64,000 nucleotides of DNA from CAZCCV01 sp964497515 (GTDB taxonomy: Bacteria > Armatimonadota > UBA5829 > DTLH01). Location: the NCBI GenBank assembly GCA_964497515.1, contig CAZCCV010000008.1:1-64000 (forward strand), written 5' to 3'. Below, in pieces: positions 53,631 to 62,135 of this stretch; position 1 is the stretch's first letter, and every line of letters begins with the position of its first letter. The notes beneath the pieces are model-generated. The model searched no databases, was not told the origin of the DNA, and saw only the letters and a list, made by a program, of their open reading frames with translations. Both the position numbers and the translations under genes were made by a program.

Positions 53631-53790
53631 GGAGGCCAAGGAGCGGCAGGGTATACGACCCTGACCCGCTGTTCGTGCGTATCGATAGTAATCGAGCGCA
53701 TTTCCACATCGTATTGTGTTATCTCCTGTCTTGTCATTTGCCGTCCGATTCCTCTTAAGTGTTGTTTGGAGCGTAAGGAGAGGAATGCTT

Positions 53791-54942
53791 ATGGATAGAG
53801 CAAACACACCACGATTTGCCGTGTTGGGAGCAGGTCACGGTGGTACAGCCATGGCCGGCCACCTGTCTTTGATGGGGTTTGATGTATCACTCTACAGCCG
53901 TGGGCCAGAACGACTCAAGTCGATTCAGTTGGCGGGTGGAGTGGAGATCATCTCTGACAACAGTGACCATATTCTGCACGGTTTTGCCAGTATCGATATA
54001 GTCACTTGCGATCCTGCCGAAGCAATAGATGGCAGGGATGTTCTGATGGTGGTTGTGCCAGCCACTGCGCACAGGTTCATCACCGAACAAATTGCGCCGC
54101 ATTTGGTCGATGGTCAACTGGTTGTGCTGAATCCGGGCCGCACCGGAGGCGCACTGGAGGCCCACAGAATCATTCGGGAGATTCGATGCTCTGTCGATGT
54201 AGTAGTGGCCGAAACCCAGACTTTCATATATGCGAGTCGATCGATCAATCCGGCGCAGACTAGGATCTTTCGTGTTAAGAACAGTATTCCGGTTGCTGCA
54301 CTTCCAGCGCACAAGACGCCGGAAGTCGTTGCCACACTGCGGCAGGCATTTCCGCAGTTTGTCCCGGGCGACAACGTGATGAAGACCAGTCTGGACAACA
54401 TCGGAGCGATTTTCCATCCTGCGGTTACCGTCCTTAATGCAGCCCGCATCGAAAGCACCCAAGGAGACTTCGACTATTACACTGAGGGCATCACTCACTC
54501 CGTATCGTTGATTCTGGAGACGCTGGATAAAGAGCGTGTCAGTGTTGCTGAAGCGCTCGGTTTCAGGTCAATGACCGCGAGAGAATGGTTGTATATAGCA
54601 TATGATGCAGCAGGGCGGTCGCTCTATGAGTCAATGCGCGCTAACCGTGGTTATGATGGCATACGAGCACCGAAGACGATTTCTACCAGGTATATCAGCG
54701 AAGATATACCGGCTAGCCTAGTGCCGATTTCGTCACTAGGTCAGATGGTAGGAGTGCCTACTCCGACTATTGACTCAATAATCCTCCTTGGTTCAATCCT
54801 CCACGGAGTCGACTATAGAGCACAAGGTCGCACCGTGGAAAGCCTTGGGCTTGCAGGAAAGAGTCTGAAAGAGATTCGACAGTTCATCCTCGAAGGCGAG
54901 CCGATACGAAAGGAGAAAGCATTATGTCACGAACAGTCATAG
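53791..54942 (+). CDS. NAD/NADP octopine/nopaline dehydrogenase family protein
   Basis: 383 residues. N-terminal Rossmann fold with FAVLGAGHGGTAMAGHL, then a C-terminal helical domain of the opine dehydrogenase family, which joins an amino acid to a 2-oxo acid by reductive amination. The catalytic His region (IFHPAVTVLN) is present. ATG at 53791 is chosen, with AGGAGAGG upstream; ATG at 53785 is equally in frame. It is under a c-di-AMP riboswitch and overlaps the next gene by 19 bases, so they form an operon. The substrate is unknown. Opine dehydrogenase relatives also include enzymes acting on simple amino acids. Confidence 0.85.
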   Translation: MDRANTPRFAVLGAGHGGTAMAGHLSLMGFDVSLYSRGPERLKSIQLAGGVEIISDNSDHILHGFASIDIVTCDPAEAIDGRDVLMVVVPATAHRFITEQIAPHLVDGQLVVLNPGRTGGALEAHRIIREIRCSVDVVVAETQTFIYASRSINPAQTRIFRVKNSIPVAALPAHKTPEVVATLRQAFPQFVPGDNVMKTSLDNIGAIFHPAVTVLNAARIESTQGDFDYYTEGITHSVSLILETLDKERVSVAEALGFRSMTAREWLYIAYDAAGRSLYESMRANRGYDGIRAPKTISTRYISEDIPASLVPISSLGQMVGVPTPTIDSIILLGSILHGVDYRAQGRTVESLGLAGKSLKEIRQFILEGEPIRKEKALCHEQS

Positions 54943-56567
54943 GTGGCGCTATCGGTAACTGTGTCCACGTGGCAGGCGTAAGCGGTTTTCTTAGAATCGC
55001 GGGTGAACTTGGCTACGAGACAGTGTTTTTAGGTGCCGCGGTGCCGGTAGATGAGTTTGTCGAGGCAATTCGGCGCTTCGACCCGGAGATTGTCGGTATC
55101 AGTTATCGACTGACCGCTGAGGTAGGTGAACGTGTGCTTAAAGAGCTGAAAGATAAGCTCGAATCTGCGGGTCTTCTTAATCGGCGTTTTGCTTTTGGAG
55201 GAACTCCGCCAGTCTGTGAGGCAGCCGAGAAGCTCCAGTGGTTCGAGCGGACATTCGACGGGCTCGAGAACCCCGGCGAAGTCTGGTCGTATTTGAAAGG
55301 AGTCGATCTGACAACCGATGGGTCAGGCTTTGCAGATACATTAGTGGAACGGATGGAGCAACAGCACCCGTACCCTCTGCTTCGGCACCATTTTGGCCTG
55401 CCGGATTTGGCCGCTACGATAGATGGCATAGCGCAAATTGCTGAGTCTCGCGTACTGGATGTTGTATCCATCGCGCCCGACCAGAACGCACAGGAGTCTT
55501 TCTTTCGCCAAAACGAAATGGATCCTGCGCTTGATGGGGCAGGGGGAGTACCAGTTCGAACTGCGGAAGATTTGAAGTCGCTCTACAAAGCAAGTTGCCA
55601 CGGTAATCATCCGCTTCTGCGGATTTACAGTGGCACTCGGGATGTTATCAAATGGGCGGAGCTAGCCACCGAAACGATAAATAACGCATGGGCAGCGATT
55701 CCCCTATGTTGGTACAGTGTGCTTGATGGACGTTCCAAAAGGCCGCTTGCAGATGCGATTCGCGAGAACCAATCTGGTATGCACTGGTATGCAGAAAGAG
55801 GCATTCCGGTTGAGGTGAACGAAGCTCATCACTGGGCTCTGCGAGGTGCGCACGACACTGTATCTGTTGTTGCCGCATATCTCGCTGCACTAAACGCCAA
55901 GGAGCAGGGTGTCAGACACTACGTTGCGCAGTATATGTTCAACTCGCCGCCTACAATGACCCCAGCGATGGATCTGGCTAAGATACTGGCGCAGGTCGAG
56001 CTGATCGAAGGGTTGCACGATGATTCGTTCTGTTCGTACCGTCAGGTGCGAACAGGGCTGCTCTGTCTCTCGCCACGCATGTCCGTCGCTAAAGGGCAGC
56101 TTGCAGCGTCTATGGCAGTAGCAATGTCTCTTACACCAAACATCGTACACGTTGTCGGGTTCTGTGAAGGGGACCACGCTGCCTCTGCAGACGACGTTAC
56201 AGAAAGCTGCGAAATCGTTCGTGGAGTTGTTCAAAGCTGTATGCACGGAATGCCGGATGTCTCAGCGGATCCCGCCATACAAGCACGGAAAGATCAGTTG
56301 GTTGACGAGGCAGAACTATTACTTGGAGCCATTGACTCCATAGATGGTAGCGCAAATAGTAGAACGAATCCCGAGACACTTGCCCGTGCGATAAAACTGG
56401 GTCTTCTGGACGCACCTCAGCTAAAAGGGAACCCCTATTCTTCGAGCAAACTTGAGACCCGCACAGTAGGTGGTGCAGTCTATGCCGTCGATGCTGAATC
56501 ACTAGTGAGATCGACCGAATCTGAGCGGTTGGCATCCATAATGGGTGACAGAGTATCAACCGGTTAG
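54924..56567 (+). CDS. Cobalamin-binding mutase-like enzyme
   Basis: 547 residues. The first ~130 form a B12-binding fold: the axial histidine is H15 in CVHVAG, followed by the typical GYETVFLGAAVPVDEF strand and GISYRLT. The classical motif DxHxxG has Cys13 in place of Asp. Residues about 150-470 look like a TIM barrel of the glutamate-mutase E/isomerase type, with HHWALRGAHDT and NSPPTMTP. It would rearrange the carbon skeleton of a small acid or move an amino group. No adenosyltransferase or reactivase gene is near. It has its own AAGGAG at 54909-54914 inside the preceding gene. Function beyond B12 binding is inferred. Confidence 0.65.
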   Translation: MSRTVIGGAIGNCVHVAGVSGFLRIAGELGYETVFLGAAVPVDEFVEAIRRFDPEIVGISYRLTAEVGERVLKELKDKLESAGLLNRRFAFGGTPPVCEAAEKLQWFERTFDGLENPGEVWSYLKGVDLTTDGSGFADTLVERMEQQHPYPLLRHHFGLPDLAATIDGIAQIAESRVLDVVSIAPDQNAQESFFRQNEMDPALDGAGGVPVRTAEDLKSLYKASCHGNHPLLRIYSGTRDVIKWAELATETINNAWAAIPLCWYSVLDGRSKRPLADAIRENQSGMHWYAERGIPVEVNEAHHWALRGAHDTVSVVAAYLAALNAKEQGVRHYVAQYMFNSPPTMTPAMDLAKILAQVELIEGLHDDSFCSYRQVRTGLLCLSPRMSVAKGQLAASMAVAMSLTPNIVHVVGFCEGDHAASADDVTESCEIVRGVVQSCMHGMPDVSADPAIQARKDQLVDEAELLLGAIDSIDGSANSRTNPETLARAIKLGLLDAPQLKGNPYSSSKLETRTVGGAVYAVDAESLVRSTESERLASIMGDRVSTG

Positions 56568-56616
56568 GGTGGATGCTAGGCTAGTCTGTCCAGCGCGAAT
56601 AGGAGTATCTTTGCGC

Positions 56617-56653
56617 AGGCACAGCAGGCTATTTCGCGATGCCCGCTGTGCCT
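56617..56653. terminator. Hairpin between convergent genes
   Basis: AGGCACAGC (56617-56625) pairs with GCTGTGCCT (56645-56653) around a 19-base loop. It lies between the convergent B12 and MFS genes and may serve both, though T runs are poor on either side. Confidence 0.45.
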
Positions 56654-56664
56654 CATTATCAGAT

Positions 56665-57933
56665 CTACGCTGCTTCCGGCTTCTTTTTCTTGTCGGTCAA
56701 TATGACTATCTGGGTCAGTATCAGCCCGAGAACAGCCAAGAATCCAGCAATAACAAATGCGGTGCTGTAGTCTCCAGTCTGTTTCAGCACTGCGGCTGCA
56801 ACATACGGCCCGGAAATCGCCGCTACACTGAAAGCAGAAAAGAGTAATCCGTAGTTTACTGTCAGGTACTTCGCACCGAAAGCATCCGCTGTGATCGATG
56901 GGAATGTGCCTAGATACCCACCAAAGCACGCGCCAAAGACTATTGCATCAATTATGAAAGTAGTCTTGGAGACTACAAACATCGGCAACAGGAACATAGA
57001 GACAGCAGTCAGGACAAACATAAGAGCCAGGGAATTCAGTCTGCCGATTTTGTCAGAGATATATCCCCACACTACTCTTCCAGCAGCATTGGCTACCGCG
57101 ATAATAAGCACAATGATAGATGCTGCCGCTGCCATAGTGACTGGTGAGTCAAGCGACTTTATCTCGCGCGTCATTGTCTGCGCAATTGGCGATGCCTGGC
57201 TGATAATCATAAGCCCCGAAAATGCACCGAAAGCGTACATGAAATAGAGTAACCAGAATCTGCCTCTCTTCAGCATAGCTGTCCAATGCAAATCAACACG
57301 AGAGACAGTATTGCCAGCAGCTTTCGGAACAAATCCGGCTGGAGCGTAATCGGCCGGTGGGTTTTTGAGGATAAGTGATGCCAGTGCAATGATCACCAGA
57401 AAAGCAATGCCCAGCACTTTGAAGGCATACAGCACGCCAACATTGGAGTCGGCAAATCCAGCCATCAACCGAACCGCGATAGGTGCTATCAGAACTGTTC
57501 CGAAGCCGAGAGCTCCGACAGCAAGCCCAGATGCCATTCCGCGCCTGTCGGGGAACCATCTTACTGAGGTTGAAACCACTGCACCGTAGGCAGCTCCGCT
57601 GCCGATTCCCATCAAGACGCCAAAGGTCAAATAGAACTGCGGCAGACTATTGGCAAATCCCGCAAGAAACATTCCTGCGCCGAACATCAGCCCACCTAAA
57701 GCGAGCACCAGTCTTCCGCGCTGCTGATCGGTTAACCTAGCTGAGAGCAACATGCCAACAGGCAAGCATCCCAGGTTGAGAGAAAAAGCAATGGCCCACT
57801 TGGTCATATCCGAATATCCCAAGTGACCCATCATTGGCTTAGCGAATACACTAGATGCATAAGCCGCGCCCTGACAGAGATTGGCCAGTATTCCCGCCAG
57901 GAGCACCAGCCAGCGTCTTGTGTCTAAACTCAT
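56665..57933 (-). CDS. MFS transporter, oxalate/formate antiporter (OFA) type
   Basis: 422 residues with 12 membrane helices. The start RRWLVLLAGILANLCQGAAY and the motif GRVVWGYISDKIGR after helix 7-8 are typical of the OFA family, whose members exchange or take up small carboxylates. Substrate is not predictable. The ATG is at 57931-57933 with GAGGTG upstream. It is convergent to the B12 gene and divergent from the GH2 gene. Transport of a small acid linked to the neighbouring opine/B12 operon is possible but not shown. Confidence 0.88.
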   Translation of the reverse strand: MSLDTRRWLVLLAGILANLCQGAAYASSVFAKPMMGHLGYSDMTKWAIAFSLNLGCLPVGMLLSARLTDQQRGRLVLALGGLMFGAGMFLAGFANSLPQFYLTFGVLMGIGSGAAYGAVVSTSVRWFPDRRGMASGLAVGALGFGTVLIAPIAVRLMAGFADSNVGVLYAFKVLGIAFLVIIALASLILKNPPADYAPAGFVPKAAGNTVSRVDLHWTAMLKRGRFWLLYFMYAFGAFSGLMIISQASPIAQTMTREIKSLDSPVTMAAAASIIVLIIAVANAAGRVVWGYISDKIGRLNSLALMFVLTAVSMFLLPMFVVSKTTFIIDAIVFGACFGGYLGTFPSITADAFGAKYLTVNYGLLFSAFSVAAISGPYVAAAVLKQTGDYSTAFVIAGFLAVLGLILTQIVILTDKKKKPEAA

Positions 57934-58105
57934 CAAAACACCTCAATAAACGAATTCAGAAGTATACGAATAGGTTACACGGGATGAGCCATTGTTGCAA
58001 CAGCAGAGTTAGCTCACATCTGCACGCAGGATGCAGTAGATGACAAGTGGAAGTACTGCGTAGACAATCCACACAAGCGATAACAGAGAGATTGGAGAGC
58101 AGATT

Positions 58106-59902
58106 ATGAGATTTCGTATTGGTGGTTCAGCGGTTATAGCTACCCTGATTATGTCTGCAATGGTGGGGTTTGCTGCAGAATCGATTCCGCGTCCTGAGCA
58201 CCCAATGCCGCAGATGCAGCGCGCCGAGTGGCTGAATCTCAATGGCGAGTGGGAGTTCGCAGAGACCGATGAATCCGAAGATGCTCAGTATCTTAGTGAT
58301 GAGGCGTATCCATACAAAATCACGGTTCCATTCTGCCGGGAGAGTAGCCTTTCAGGGCTGGGGCGCAAAGGGTTCGTGAAGAACGTGTGGTATCGCCGCA
58401 CATTTGAGCGACCTTCTAATTGGATAAGCAGCAGAACACGGCTGCATATTGGCGCTTCCGATTGGTACACGAGAGTGTGGATTAACGGCAGACTCGCAGG
58501 AGAACACAAAGGCGGCAGTGCGCCGATTGCTCTCGATATAACAGACAGCGTGGTTCACGGTACAAATACAGTCATCATTAACGTATTCGATGACACCAGA
58601 AGCCGCCTGCAGGCACTCGGGAAGCAGAGTATTGCACTTGAAAGCAGTGGATGTGTCTATACCCGAACCACAGGTATCTGGCAGACCGTCTGGCTCGAAG
58701 GCGTTGGCTCTGCTTACATCAAGGATTTCCATATTCAGCAAGATTCCAGTAATTGCACAGTGTTTGTACAAGCTGGTATTGACGGTGCAATGGATGGTGC
58801 AACTTTGAGAGCCGAGGTTTCATCGAATGGCAAAGTTGTCGGCTCGGCCACTTGCCAGGCGGATTGGCGGAACAACAGGTGTGTCATTCCACTTAGTGAA
58901 ATGCATCTTTGGTCGCCCACCGACCCATTTCTTTATGATCTCAAATTGAGCATTCTAAAAGATGATGAAATAATCGACGACGTAAACTCCTACTTTGGCC
59001 TTCGAACTGTATCGATCAAGGGTGCTGCTATTCTGATAAACGGCGAACCGGTATTTCAGAGGGCAATTCTCGATCAGGGGTTCTATCCAGATGGCATTTG
59101 GACGGCACCTTCCGACGCAGCACTCAAGAAGGATATCGAGCTTTCTATTGCTGCCGGCTTCAACGGTGCAAGGTTGCACCAGAAGGTTTTCGAACCGCGT
59201 TATCTTTATTGGGCGGACAAGCTGGGTTATCTCTGTTGGGGAGAGTTCCCAAGTTGGGGGCCTGATTACAATAAGGCCGATTGTGTGCTGCCTATCGTCA
59301 ATGAGTGGGCTGAGCTGGTGAAACGCGATCGAAATCATCCTTCCATCATCGGCTGGTGTCCGTTTAACGAATCATCCGGCGCTCACGTTGTAGAGCTGCA
59401 GAATACGATCGTCAACATAACGCGGCAGTTGGATCCTTCGCGCCCAATCCTCGACACCAGTGGTTGGAGCCGTGGCATTTCCGATCCGGAAGTGCTTGAT
59501 GCTCACGACTACGATCAGAACCCTGAGAGCTTTCGATCCAGATGGTTCGACCGCTATGCATCACTCGATTCACCCGCTTCGAGTAACAAAGCTCCGCTCA
59601 TACCGTTCTTTGTAAGCGAGTTCGGTGGAGCTGGATGGGAGAGGGATGACAAAGTCGGCTGGGGATATGGCGCGGCACCAAAAGACCTGGAAGATTTCTA
59701 CAACCGTTTCGAAGGATTAGTGAACGCTCTGCTGGACAACAGATATATGTTCGGCTTTTGCTACACTCAACTGACTGATGTCGAACAGGAGCACAATGGG
59801 CTGTTCTACTACGACAGAACTCCAAAGTTCGACACCGCGTGGTTGAAAAGAATTGTCAGCAGAAAAGCCGCGTATGAGATCGACCCGCCGTTCACTTGGT
59901 AA
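58106..59902 (+). CDS. Secreted glycoside hydrolase family 2 enzyme
   Basis: 598 residues. Signal peptide (about 1-22), then the GH2 order: sugar-binding jelly roll (about 35-190), Ig-like domain (about 195-295) and a TIM barrel. The acid/base is E422 in the FNES motif (N421 conserved) and the nucleophile E505 in SEFGG. The usual family length is longer, but this compact form is common for enzymes annotated as beta-galactosidase or beta-glucuronidase-like. The ATG at 58106 has GGAG at 58094-58097. The substrate is unknown. It stands alone apart from the divergent transporter. Confidence 0.88.
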   Translation: MRFRIGGSAVIATLIMSAMVGFAAESIPRPEHPMPQMQRAEWLNLNGEWEFAETDESEDAQYLSDEAYPYKITVPFCRESSLSGLGRKGFVKNVWYRRTFERPSNWISSRTRLHIGASDWYTRVWINGRLAGEHKGGSAPIALDITDSVVHGTNTVIINVFDDTRSRLQALGKQSIALESSGCVYTRTTGIWQTVWLEGVGSAYIKDFHIQQDSSNCTVFVQAGIDGAMDGATLRAEVSSNGKVVGSATCQADWRNNRCVIPLSEMHLWSPTDPFLYDLKLSILKDDEIIDDVNSYFGLRTVSIKGAAILINGEPVFQRAILDQGFYPDGIWTAPSDAALKKDIELSIAAGFNGARLHQKVFEPRYLYWADKLGYLCWGEFPSWGPDYNKADCVLPIVNEWAELVKRDRNHPSIIGWCPFNESSGAHVVELQNTIVNITRQLDPSRPILDTSGWSRGISDPEVLDAHDYDQNPESFRSRWFDRYASLDSPASSNKAPLIPFFVSEFGGAGWERDDKVGWGYGAAPKDLEDFYNRFEGLVNALLDNRYMFGFCYTQLTDVEQEHNGLFYYDRTPKFDTAWLKRIVSRKAAYEIDPPFTW

Positions 59903-60023
59903 GTTTGATGGTCTCAAACACCATTAAGGTCATCTTCGATAGACAGCAGGCGCCCGTGATGTTACTATTCGTCACGTAGCAACACTCTGTATTGGCGGAT
60001 GATGCGAAGTGAGCAATTGCTAT

Positions 60024-60057
60024 GCTTCGAAGCGATCGATACGGAGTATCGCTTTTT
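60024..60057 (+). promoter_or_regulatory. Attenuator-like hairpin before the OB-fold protein gene
   Basis: CGATAC (60037-60042) pairs with GTATCG (60046-60051) around GGA and is followed by C and TTTTT, like an intrinsic terminator, only four bases before the AAAGGAGA binding site. A ten-base palindrome, GCTTCGAAGC, lies just upstream (60024-60033) and could compete. If real, the gene is controlled by premature termination. Confidence 0.5.
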
Positions 60058-60074
60058 GTGAAAGGAGACTACAG

Positions 60075-61442
60075 ATGAAACCAAGAAGCATCCGGATAAT
60101 CTGTATGGCACTCTGCACATTGGCCATTGCTGCTGTGTGCTCGGCAGATAGTATCTGGGATTATCAAGCAGTCAAGGCAGACGGGAACGGAAGCCATCCT
60201 TTGGTGAATGCTCCTGCATACGACGCTTTTGAAAACCTAATAGTTGGAAACAGAGTCACCATAGAAGGTGTAGCACTGAACAGTATGAGCGAAATATGGA
60301 AAGCTGATGGCCCTATGTCGCTCTATTCGATTTTTATTCAGGACGAAATACGCGACCGCGGCGGGATTCAGGTTTGGGCAGGTAATTACGGTTGGTATCA
60401 TCCTCCAGTGGTGTGGCGACCAGCTCAGTATGTGCCGTTTTCGGCAGGCGACCGCGTGAGGGTAACAGGTTTTCTCGGTGACAACCGCGGCAAGGTGTTC
60501 ATCAACGACCGACACACTAACGACCTTGATGTTTGCTTCACTGTTGAAGTGATCGGACATTCCGGAATGCCCGAGCCAGAGCTAATACCCTCAATTGCCA
60601 ACTGCAACTATTTCGACCAGAGCAGAATAGACGGGGGCGAACGGTATCAGACTCGGTGGAGTATGCTGCACAACGTTGAAGTCGTGTCTGGCCCGTGGGA
60701 AAACGGTGGCAGGCTGACTATTGCAGATACCACAGGTAATGTCGGGTTATTCCTTGCGCCAATGGGGGATTTTTCCGCAACTCCTGCGCCGACAAGTAAG
60801 ATTACAATCGTTGGCATCTTCGATCAGGAAGACTATGGCACCGGAAACCCGCCTAATCTGATTTTTCACGGCAGCTATCGGATGATTCTAAAGAATTCAT
60901 CCGATATTGCTGCTTCTCTCAACTCTTGTCGTGAAGTCAGGGATCGGACTGTTGGAGAGCAAGTGGCCTTGGCTAACAAAGTGGTCTCACGCGCATTTGA
61001 TGGTTGCTTCTACATTCAGGATGCCGACAGAAGCGGTGGTATCAAAGTGCTGAGCAACAGTCTTGTAACGGCAGGAGATGCAGTTAGCGTTATGGGAAGT
61101 ATTATGAATGAAAACGGTGAAGCCTGCCTGATAGCAAAATACGTAGCAAAGAGCAGATTGGCTGCTGCGCCATTGGGCGTAAATGGGAAAACACTAGGGG
61201 GAGAGTCAGGATTAGACGTTTTTGGTCTCTTGGTTCGTTGTGTAGGTAGTATTTCGCACGACATTGGCAACGGGTTTTACCAGTTCATCGACGACACCGG
61301 AAGCGCTGTCCTGCTGAATTCCAATGGTTATGAGGTTCCGGCGTTAGGCACAATGGTGAAGGTTACAGCAGTTGCCTCAGGCAACCCATCGTCCCCAGTG
61401 CTGTTGCTCGGAAGTACGGCTGATATCGAACCGGTCAATTGA
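60075..61442 (+). CDS. Exported protein with repeated OB-fold-like domains
   Basis: 455 residues from ATG 60075 (AAAGGAGA just upstream). Signal peptide ends near SAD. The body carries about four OB-fold-like beta units, each with a strand resembling GDRVRVTG or a related pattern (GNRVTIEG, SKITIVG, AVSVMGS), as seen in bacterial DUF5689-type or nucleic-acid-fold surface proteins. No catalytic motif is visible. It lies 28 bases before a pseudopilin gene, and both may belong to the surface. The identity is uncertain. Confidence 0.55.
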   Translation: MKPRSIRIICMALCTLAIAAVCSADSIWDYQAVKADGNGSHPLVNAPAYDAFENLIVGNRVTIEGVALNSMSEIWKADGPMSLYSIFIQDEIRDRGGIQVWAGNYGWYHPPVVWRPAQYVPFSAGDRVRVTGFLGDNRGKVFINDRHTNDLDVCFTVEVIGHSGMPEPELIPSIANCNYFDQSRIDGGERYQTRWSMLHNVEVVSGPWENGGRLTIADTTGNVGLFLAPMGDFSATPAPTSKITIVGIFDQEDYGTGNPPNLIFHGSYRMILKNSSDIAASLNSCREVRDRTVGEQVALANKVVSRAFDGCFYIQDADRSGGIKVLSNSLVTAGDAVSVMGSIMNENGEACLIAKYVAKSRLAAAPLGVNGKTLGGESGLDVFGLLVRCVGSISHDIGNGFYQFIDDTGSAVLLNSNGYEVPALGTMVKVTAVASGNPSSPVLLLGSTADIEPVN

Positions 61443-61469
61443 CAGTAAACAGAGGGAAGGCGCTCTGCA

Positions 61470-62075
61470 GTGTCGAAAAGTCGCAAAGATAACACGGGCT
61501 TCAGTCTAATAGAACTGCTCGTAGTAATAGCGGTAATAGCAATTGTCGCAGGTATTCTGTTTCCTGTGATGGCTCGCGCCAGAACCCGTGCAAAAGTCGC
61601 GCGGGTTCACGTTGAGTTACGCGAGATCGGTGATGCGATTCAAATGTACTGCGATGACTGGAACGGCTCTCCGCCTTATGCCAGCGAATCGTGCCAGCAG
61701 GTAACAATAAACGATTACTACGAGCTTCCGCCGACTCTATCCAAATATCTTAAGACGAAGAAGCTGTACGATCCATTCAATCCCTGCAGAGCTTACAAAT
61801 ATCTTGCTCCCGGTCTGGGATATGTGAACAACAGCATATCGAAGATCACGATGTATATCCCAGCCGACTATCCGCAGAGTGAAAAGGATCCCATTCCATA
61901 TCGTAGTCAGAAAGACTCACCCATCAAGTGGGCTGTATGGAGTGTTGGCCCGAGTGGTGGTTGCGATCTCTTCACATTTCACCAGAATATGCTCCCAGTC
62001 AGAAAGCAATGCTGGTATCCAAACGATGAAAACGGGGTAATTGTGCGGTTAAGCGATGGGAGAAAATCTCCCTAG
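61470..62075 (+). CDS. Type II secretion/type IV pilus pseudopilin
   Basis: 201 residues. A short basic leader (about 9 residues) ends at the prepilin peptidase site G-FSLIELL, after which a ~20-residue hydrophobic helix and the conserved Glu5 follow, as in prepilin-type cleavage and methylation proteins. The C-terminal globular domain has a CDDW/YCDD type pattern and several Cys. This style, with many such genes per genome, is common in Armatimonadota and Planctomycetota. GTG at 61470 follows GAGGGAAGG. No pilus assembly genes lie nearby. Confidence 0.85.
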   Translation: MSKSRKDNTGFSLIELLVVIAVIAIVAGILFPVMARARTRAKVARVHVELREIGDAIQMYCDDWNGSPPYASESCQQVTINDYYELPPTLSKYLKTKKLYDPFNPCRAYKYLAPGLGYVNNSISKITMYIPADYPQSEKDPIPYRSQKDSPIKWAVWSVGPSGGCDLFTFHQNMLPVRKQCWYPNDENGVIVRLSDGRKSP

Positions 62076-62097
62076 CTTGATTGAGCACACCTACTGC

Positions 62098-62131
62098 TGA
62101 AGGGTCTGTCTTGTACAATGCAGAGCCTTCA
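62098..62131. terminator. Hairpin between convergent pseudopilin and NifU-like genes
   Basis: TGAAGG (62098-62103) pairs with CCTTCA (62126-62131), loop 22 bases. It is placed as a shared terminator for the two convergent genes but is weak. A small ATCAAAG/CTTTGAT palindrome lies at 62135-62150. Confidence 0.35.
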
Positions 62132-62135
62132 CTCA

